Of a DNA stretch of 64,000 bases, positions 55,915 through 64,000 are shown piece by piece. The stretch comes from Cinnamomum chago (Eukaryota; Streptophyta; Magnoliopsida; Laurales; Lauraceae), in the NCBI GenBank assembly GCA_038049695.1, contig CP142455.1:28619501-28683500 (forward strand), given 5' to 3'. The notes under the pieces are model-generated. The model did not search any database. It was given only the letters and a program-made list of their open reading frames with translations, and was not told where the DNA came from. The translations under genes were made by a program, and so were the position numbers. How positions within the stretch are numbered: the stretch's first letter is position 1; each line of letters opens with the position of its first letter.

Positions 55915-56212
55915 GCTGGCTCTTTTTTTTTTCAACTGGTACAAAAATTGCATTTTTAAAATTAAAACCCTTCTCATTTTTTTTTTCTACCACATCCCTT
56001 GGTTGGAATATTTCCTCTAGATCTAGTGAGAAACTCGGTAAATTCCTGTGTCCATAGGTGATAGCACAAGTGGACTCAACTTTCTGTTTTTGAAATGCAT
56101 AGAACCGGAAGTCGAGACCAAGACCTCTAGTTCTGAAAGAGGGAGGAACCGCAGTCCTGACCATTCAGCCAACTCCACTGTTTGTAAAGAGAATTGAAGT
56201 GGATGGCTACTT

Positions 56213-56492
56213 TAGGCCCATTTGGTATTTTACTATATTAGCAAAAGTCAAATAAAGTTTTAATTTTTCAAATGAGGAGTCACATAAATAGCACTTTAAT
56301 TTAAGATTTCTTTCATCTATTCTAAAAAAAAGTTCCAAAACAACCCCCTTTCTCTGCTAAAAAAAAATGCTCCACTTTTTTATATAAAAAGTCAAAAAAA
56401 TCCATATTAAATAATTAAAAATAAAATATTATTATAAACTTATTATATTTTATTCTCTTGATTTGATGATTTACTATACTTTATTTTACATG
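56213..56492. mobile_element. MITE, family M1, duplicate of member a
   Basis: Collinear counterpart of 3693-3985 inside the segmental duplication, with scattered substitutions and short indels. Confidence 0.6.
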
Positions 56493-57609
56493 TAAAATTA
56501 TCAATTCTATGTTAAAATGTACCTAATTTCTAAATCACTTCTTGCCAAATCAAAATTCCTTCTCTCACTACTTTAAATGACAAAAGGCCCTCACTTTTAA
56601 TATTAAAAAAAAGTCAAAAAAAGGATACCCTCTCATGCTCTAATAAAAAAGTTTAGAAGTAGAAATTTGAAATTGGTAGCTTTTGATTTAACTCTTAATT
56701 TCAACATTTACTTCAATACACTTTACAAATAAATTACCCAAAGAGGCCACCAATTGATAGTACGTGGAGTTACTAACCAACCTATCAATATCGCGTTGTC
56801 GTCATCTTTCTTCAATTACTGTACCAGCCAATATGCTCTTGTTCTCTATTCCTCATGTAAGAGAAAAGTGAAAAAGTTTAGTCATTTATTCAAGATGCAA
56901 TAAATCAACAGCTCGCAATTTTACTGATTTAAGCAGAGGCACCTACAAACAGCATCTAAGCCTGGGGTTACTGTACTCATCGACTTGCGGTACATGTATT
57001 CTTTATCATCTAACTTTAGAATACTTAGATCCCGTTTCTTTTTCAGAAATTCATGTTTAAGGGGATTTTAAATTTCCCAAAGGTGTTCTCTTGGGGTGGA
57101 ATTTCAGATTCTTTCTTTTAGTAGAGCTTTTGAAATTCCAATAAAATACATAGAGAGTAAAATTCTAAATACTCATTTGGGGCTGCTGTTTACTAGAATT
57201 CTGACAAGAATTTAACTTGTTGAGATTTATTAAACATGATGTGACATCTTTTCCCCTCGCATTTGTAAACGACATGTTTTTTCATAAGCATTTCAAAATT
57301 CGTATCACCTAAAAGGTCTCAAATAGCCTCTAGAAATTCAGAAATCCCGATCCCTTTGAGTTTTTATGGAATTTTTTAATGCTCAGGCACAATGGGGCAT
57401 TAATTAATTTACCAAAGAACCTGGAAATAAAATAAAGGAAAGACCAGGACGGTTGACCAATTCCTACTTTGTGTTGCTGGTATAACATGAATTGACAACC
57501 GATTTTGAGGGAAAAATTAGTTGCATTGGTGATATATTGTTTTACCAATTCCAGATCTAAAGCCCAAGATGTCGATTGAATCTATTTTCATGCTCAGCTG
57601 GGAGTCTGG

Positions 57610-57882
57610 AAATTAACTAATAAAGTTAAAGTGAAGTAAAGTCTTTATTATCCAGATAAGAAAAGATAAGGGATTATATCAAAAGTACACACATCTAAAA
57701 TTTCCTCCTTTTAAAAAAAATTAGAAAAACAACATACTTTCTCCACTAAATGATAAAAAAATATCCTCATTTTTCACAAAAAGATTACCTATCAAACAAT
57801 TAAAAACAAAAGATCATAACCCCCTATATTTTATTCTCTCTTGATTTGATGTTTCACCTCACTTTACTTTAATTCACGGTGA
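57610..57882. mobile_element. MITE, family M1, duplicate of member b
   Basis: Counterpart of 5020-5290. Confidence 0.6.
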
Positions 57883-58100
57883 TGCAACCTCTAAAAAAAA
57901 AAAATCAATCCTTGCAATCACTATTACGCACTAGATTGAACCGGCTAAAGCTGATGGGGAAAAAATCATAGCACTTTTTCAAAATATAATAAAAATTGTA
58001 GATATTTTCAAGATAAGGTGCTACTTTCGCATTTCTTAATGTTTTAGCCATAACAATTTCTCTGTTGAAGCTTCTATGATGCAAGGTGGGTTTGTAATAA

Positions 58101-58276
58101 ACCCCAAGGGGTAACTCAGTTGGCAGAGGACCACGGTTTGCACCCGAGGTTGTAGGTTCGAAACTACACTACCACACTGAGGCTACAAGGGAGTTTACCC
58201 GACTTCCCTCTGGGCCCGAATGGATTAGTCCAATCCAAAGAGTTGGGAACCCTCCGATAGCAAGAATAAAAAAAGT
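58101..58276 (+). mobile_element. SINE, duplicate of the copy at 5513
   Basis: Same SINE with TSD TGGGTTTGTAATAA (58087-58100) and TGGGTTTATAATAA (58277-58290); one mismatch arose since. The A box is degraded (GTAACTCAGTTGG). Confidence 0.82.
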
Positions 58277-58489
58277 TGGGTTTATAATAAGATGCAAGGT
58301 GGGTTTGTAATAAGAGACATGAACATAAGTAAAACGACCATGAATATGTGTAATATTTTTTTGGGGCGTTTGGTCGAAGGTCCCTCAATGTATGACTCTA
58401 TGGCAAACCGTCCACATTCTAAACTCATGCAGCCAAAGGTCCCTCTCATACTTTCTCAAGCCTGAAATGTCTAATTTACCCTTTCTTTA

Positions 58490-59770
58490 AATCATATCCC
58501 ATGATTGGTGGGAAATCCCATTAATAATGGTCAACTACCATTTAATTGCCCACGATTAATGGAATCCCATTAATGAGATTTTCAAATAAATTCTAAAAAC
58601 ACACAAGTAAATTTCAAAATAACGCAAATAAATTTTAAAAAATACAATAACTTCAGAAAAAAACAATAAATTTAAAAAAAATAATAAATTTCAAAAGAAC
58701 GCAGATAAATTTAAAAAGATGCAAATAAGTTTCAAAAGATCCAAATAAATTTCAGTAAATAAATTTCAAACGACTCAAATAAATCTCAAAAGGTCCAAAG
58801 AAAATTTAAAAAATGCAAATAAATTTCAAAAGACATAAATGAATTTCAAAAGACCAAAATAAAATTCAAAAAATGCGAACACATTTGCCAAAACTAAGAT
58901 AAGTCAATTTTCCAGATTTTTGAAAAATTTCCCAAAAATTCAAGTATTTTTGCATAAACTCATTTAAATTTATTTCAAAAAACACAAATAAATTTGAAAA
59001 GACAAATAAATTTCAAAAGACGCAAATAAAATTAAAAAACGCAAATAGATTTCAAAAAACGTAAATAAATTTTCTAAAAACTCAGATAAATTTGCCAAAA
59101 ACACAGAGAAATATGACAGAAGACAAATAAATTTGAAAAAAAACTTAGATAAACCTCACAAAAACTTAGATAAATTTGAAAAAAAAACTCAGATAAATTT
59201 GACAAAACTCAGATAAATTTGAAAAAAGAGATAAATTTGCGTGGATTGGGTCAGCTTGACCTGACCCGACCCGACCTAGATCTGGAACAAAAGACCCAGA
59301 GAATTGGGTTGTCTTCTTCACGTTCTGGTTCTGGAATTAGGATCAAAACCAGTCCTTCGGCCATGGCAGGGCGCGGCAAAAGTGGACAGGGCTTCTTCGG
59401 AATCTTCAGACGGCGATGGCTGGAGTCTTCTTCCTCGGTGACGCGCAATTCGGCATACCCAAGAATCCTCTCGTCTCTGGTCTTCTGCTTCAGTCGAAAA
59501 AGAACCCAGTTCTGTCCTGCATTTGGGCTCTTCTTCCTCTCCGACCACGCATGCTGCGACGAATCAAACTTCCGGTCACAACAAGAACTTTCTTCTCCTA
59601 CAAACCGATCTCTTTGATACCAGTTTGTTTATGAAGGAGGGAGGAGCGAAGATCGAGAGGATTTAGGAAGGAGGGAGGAGGAAAGATTTGGAATTTTAAA
59701 TTTCAAAATTTATGCCTAAAACTGTTGAAAGGGCAAATTAATCCTAAAATATGTGATCGTGTGGACGTAG
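58490..59770. repeat. A-rich repeat with GC-rich core (family R1, copy 3)
   Basis: Counterpart of 5880-7140: A-rich array to about 59240, then the GC-rich core to about 59640. The core open frames have gained and lost indels relative to copy 1, arguing against coding constraint. Confidence 0.6.
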
Positions 59771-59849
59771 GGACCTCAGGGTGCAAATTATCTAGTTGAG
59801 TGGACCAGAGCCCTTAAACAGAACTTGCGTGGACCAGAGGCTGGATACA

Positions 59850-59966
59850 TTCCACTTTAGGGACCTTTCCCTAATTTACTCTGTTATATTCCACTTTAGG
59901 GACCTTTCCCTAATTTACTCTGTTATATTCCACTTTAGAGACCTTTCCCTAATTTACTCTGTTATA
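59850..59966. repeat. 39-bp VNTR, three units
   Basis: Three 39-bp units; the copy-A allele has two. Confidence 0.9.
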
Positions 59967-61226
59967 TTTTGCTAAAGAGGCATATATTAATAGAAAGCAA
60001 GGAAACAGCCACAGTTCTACTATCATAATAACACATAAGATAAAAGACACTGAAGCGACTACACTTGAGTAACAACTGACAGTAAATTAAACACAGTCCT
60101 ACACTATTCTTGCACCATAATGATCATTGAATTAAATTCTACCATAATGATATGACCAAAAGACAAAAAAAAAAGGCCCAATTTTGATGCATATTTCATT
60201 TAGTCCAATTAGTTCTAGTAAATAGCAGTTTATCAATATTTCATTTGAAAAATGGCTAAGCACAACTACAAGTCTATAGACTATATGCATCTTGTTATTG
60301 AGGAATTTCTACAAACACTTTATGAGCAATGTGATTTTTCAACACTTTTTTTTTTTTTTTTTGAAGAATAGTTTTCAACACTTGTGAGACAAAACAATGA
60401 CTAAAGGTTTGTAGGCATGTATAAGTCTACATGCATCTACGATCTCATGCAAATTTTTTAGAGCATTGTTAAGAAAGTTCACCCACCATGAATAACCAAC
60501 TAGCAGTGTATACCCAACTCCAGAAATCAAATGATATCGTCAAAAAACAAAACCACATGCGATTCAACATTTTAAAATGGAACAGGCAAACACCAAGTGC
60601 AAATGAAAATCAGAAAAGAGAACAGAAGAAAGAGAATCAAACCCTGAAGGATTTGCAAGAAACGAGATTATGAAAGAATAAGCCTAGAAAGTAGATAGAT
60701 TTTCCAAAGTTTTTTTGTTAAAACAAGGCAAGACGTATGGCACAATAGGGAGATGAGACACAAGCACAACAAAAAGATGAAATGCAGGGAGAAATGTTTG
60801 TTAGCTAGGGTAGGGTCGTGATTCATAGATTTGTTCAGTTTTTAGGCCTCTTTTATTATTTTTCAATATGTTTGAGGGGGTTTCGAACCCAAAACCTATT
60901 TGACAGAAATGCACAAAATCACACTGTTTGCTATCTATTCTTTTAAATCCCATGTGTTTTGGTACTCACTTTTTCCCACCTCAACAAGTATTCAAATTTT
61001 GGTTTGCAAATTAGGCCATTTTCACACCATTTACATATCTAATTTGCACACAAGATGCGTAAATAATTATAGACAAACATAACTAATGCGTAAATGTTAC
61101 ACTTATGCTCCATTTACATATGTAAATGGGTGCAGACAAACGACCCATAAGGCACGCACTTGTTTTATTTATTTATTTTTTAGCATGGATCCCTTTCATC
61201 CCTTCTCCTCCCTTTTCAAGAATGGA
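59967..61226. other. Noncoding part of duplication copy B
   Basis: Counterpart of 7327-8591. No gene seen. Confidence 0.6.
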
Positions 61227-61828
61227 TGTTGGAAGTAGGTGAGCCTTTTAGATGGGTTTTCAAAAACTTTTGACCCATTTAATGTAGGGATCAAACACCC
61301 AAAAGGCCAAGAACCCAATCACAAGATCTAAAAACCCTAATCTCATACATCAAGTTCAAAGATCTATAAAAAGACAGATCAAGAAAACAAACAAGCATTA
61401 CAAAGATCTACTAAAAGAAAGTAGATGTAGAGCTACACCTGAGGAACCCACTTGTGTTCAAATCAAGAACTTGAATAATGAATTCTATAAAACCCTTTTG
61501 TAGACTTGATCTCCTTAGTTTTTGTGTTCTTTCACGCTATAACCCGCTTATAGAGAACTTCCCAAAGAGAATGGTAGGATCTCTAAGGAGAAGAAACCCT
61601 AGGCACTCGAGAAGAAAACCAAAGGAGAGAAGAGGAGGAAGGAGAGAGGGGGGCTTGAGAGACTATGTGTAGAGATCTATAACCCTCTCTTCTTATTTAT
61701 AGTTTATATATGGATCACCTCCTCTTTGTCCAAAATTAGAAATCTCACTTCTATTCTTAGTGTATGTCATACTCCTCATTTCCTTAAGAGTTCCAATTGG
61801 AATAGAAACATTCTCTTCTTAGAGCTAG
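61227..61828 (-). mobile_element. Truncated long LTR (counterpart of 8592-9215)
   Basis: Begins TGTTGGA like the solo LTR in copy A and matches it until 61828, where another element is inserted. Confidence 0.7.
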
Positions 61829-64000
61829 TGTAACGCCCCAATTCCGGATACCGATATAATCGTTCGAATACCCGAAGTTGGCGCGTTACTTCCCGGAAAA
61901 TCCGAGAACTTCCAAGATCGTAGGCCGCAGTGAGGTCAAATTTAAAACTTTTTGAACCATATAGTAATAACATTTAAATTTGCGGAAGCATAACGATTAA
62001 ATAAAGCGTAAACAATAGGTATCGATATGTATAAATGTGAGCAGAACAGTAGTCTAATTTAAAATATATCAGTCGCAAATTAAAGTTAATACATATTTAA
62101 TTCTACCCGACTCACTACAAAATTTCGCTCAAACCCAAAATAAGATGAGCTCTCAAAACCCTGGTATGAAATCTCCGCCCTCCGGCTCGACATCCGTGTC
62201 GGCCGGGCCCCACGCATACTCTCCTGCCATCGGCGCCTCAACTAGCGCTAGTGCGTCCTCTGGGATCTCAGGGTCAAGGCCTAAGCACCAATGAAGGGTC
62301 AGATCTAAAAGATCTGGCAAGTCACAGCATACTACTAACATAGAACATATATATCAAAGGAATAGAGACAGGTAAATAAATTAAAGAATGACAAGGTAAA
62401 GAACTAGACAGTTGTGCATTTTAATCATAAGGAATCAGGATAATAAAAGACATCTAAACTACTACCACGAAATGGCACATTCACACGAGCTGGAATACCG
62501 CGGGATATTATGCCGCGGCCCTCGCATACTGAACACAGTTGCGGCGGAGAAATCTCACTAGTGTTGGGAATTACTAATCCCGCAAATCACCTCATCATCT
62601 CATCATACTCATCACTCTAAACCGAGCACGGTATCACACCGTCTGTCTTAACCACACAGCTCATCATGATAGCTACTCAACACTCAACTAGCTCCTACCG
62701 GAGATGATCAGTCCACAGGCTGAGCTTAAATCAACCGAATGAATGTTCATGCCGACTCACGAATAATTCTAAGGGTCTGTGTCTGTCTAGGCTTTGCCTT
62801 GCGTGAACAAGGTCCTAACAATGCCTCTAGGAGGTCTGCATATACCAATTCAGTCTATGGATTTCATTCAAGGTTCAAGCCCACTCGTTCGATCCATACC
62901 AAGGCCCATCAGCACATGGCCTGGTCTAAATCTGTCCAAACGAGGCAACAATCCATTTACTATTGATAATCAGTTCATTCTAATCCATTATGACTTAACA
63001 GTCCAATAAAAATTACCTCTTCCATCTAAAGGTACACATCCCACACTTAGGCCCAATAAGGGCCCGCCTAGACACAGACACGGGTCAGTGATCTCCAAAT
63101 CAGTCTATCGGGTCACCTCTAAGATATCCTAGGTTTAGGTCCTCCAATTTCCATTAATTAACAGTTAACAGCTACTCTAAAGATCTAAGAATGACAGCAT
63201 ATAAAAGGAGTGAAGTATGAACTCCAAATAAGAGAATCAACAGGGAAAAGCAACGGTCCAATCCTAGGTAATGGGTCACGTTAGGTTCAGGTCCATCTCC
63301 AGTAATTTGATCTCTAAACGAGGTCATTAATGCCATAAAATATTGTGTTTGGTGCTTAGGTGGTTGCAGGCATCTTTGACAACTCTTAGAGGTCGAATCA
63401 TCTTAGATTAATAACCAAAACCATAAACAGTGGTCCCCGCGAGTCAAGGTTGAGCCACACCGTTGACTCGGGCTTAGAACATCGATAAATGCTCATTTGG
63501 ATGGTCAATGGGCCCCACTTCTGATCACAACTCCTAAATGTTACAAACTGGAAAAATCAGAGCTTCCCAGGTGAACCTGATGTGTAGTGTGCTCGGTTGA
63601 CCTCCTGGCCTGGTGGATCAACCGAGTGCACTGAATTACCTGAATCAGGCCTCCTGGACAACTTAATTCGTTTCTAAAGGTTTCCAGCGTGTCCGGTCAA
63701 ACTCCTGGCCTGGATGATTGACCGCATACTCCAAAAACCTTAGAAAGATTGATGTCCCAGCTTTAAACACTTTCTAAATGTAAATCCTAAGTATCAGGTT
63801 GATTTGGGTGTAAAGAGTCTGAGTTTCGGGTGAAAAACCAACTTTCAGTCAATTCTTGCATAAACAGTGTGTTCCAGGTTAACTTGGACAAGGCCAAGTC
63901 AACTTGGCTAACTGAAATGGATTTTCTGCAAGAAAATGGCTGAGGGCCAATTTTTCATAAAAATACAGTGTTGCCGGTCGACCAGGGTATGTCCCAGTCG
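61829..64000. mobile_element. LTR retrotransposon end (TGTAACGCCCC start), runs off window
   Basis: At 61829 homology to copy A stops and TGTAACGCCCCAATTCCGG begins, a start typical of long plant Ty3/Gypsy LTRs. The preceding 5-mer GCTAG (61824-61828) is the candidate TSD. The sequence is GC-richer than its surroundings and without long open frames, as for an LTR. The other end, PBS and coding region are beyond the window, so orientation and lineage are undetermined. Confidence 0.6.

Larger units (their letters stand above)
55578..58086. other. Upstream flank of NLR-B, noncoding
   Basis: Counterpart of 3056-5498. Holds the hairpin motifs (55667-55703 and 55868-55905) and extra segments absent from copy A (56780-56830 and 56855-56915). 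No gene seen. Confidence 0.65.
52478..61828. repeat. Segmental duplication, copy B
   Basis: Partner of copy A (1-9215). Collinear and in the same orientation, with small indels. The right end is an insertion junction with another LTR element at 61829, so the original duplication may continue beyond it. Confidence 0.93.

Noticed and set aside
62153..62341. 62-codon minus-strand ORF in the terminal LTR
   Set aside because: Balanced composition but no domain and no start context; typical chance frame in a GC-richer LTR.

Overview
This window looks like nuclear DNA of a flowering plant. It is AT-rich and gene-poor, full of plant-type retrotransposons, MITEs and a tRNA-derived SINE. Its only intact host genes are two intronless coiled-coil NB-ARC LRR (CNL/NLR) disease-resistance genes of the RPM1-like type. 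The species cannot be fixed from the sequence, and nothing suggests organelle or bacterial DNA.

Layout. About 1-9215 and 52478-61828 are two copies of one segmental duplication in the same orientation. Each carries an NLR on the minus strand (NLR-A, ATG at 3025; NLR-B, ATG at 55547), its upstream region, two MITEs, a SINE, an A-rich repeat with a GC-rich core, a 39-bp VNTR and part of a long LTR. In copy B the homology stops where another LTR element (61829 onward) has inserted. Between the copies, 10-26 kb is noncoding: shreds resembling the NLR upstream flank, a Tourist-like MITE, a long-TIR Mutator-like element with an 8-bp target duplication, a tandem array with alternating monomers, and a 143-bp foldback element with almost perfect 62-nt arms.

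From 26 to 34 kb lies a third NLR, now a pseudogene. It was split by a Ty1/Copia element (27377-33348, TSD GTGTA) and cut off at kinase-2, next to a Tat-like Ty3/Gypsy remnant (34.2-38.2 kb). A degenerate tandem array follows at 39.5-40.3 kb. A second Copia element (40681-47648, TSD GGTAG) is inserted in what looks like a LINE ORF1 relic. Both Copia elements keep recognisable gag, protease, integrase, RT and RNase H, but carry stops and frameshifts, so neither can encode its full polyprotein as read here.

How it fits together. This is an NLR cluster evolving by segmental duplication, divergence (notably in the LRR) and decay by transposon insertion. NLR-A and NLR-B are predicted cytosolic or membrane-associated immune receptors. 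Everything else I can identify is mobile DNA, its debris, or tandem repeats.
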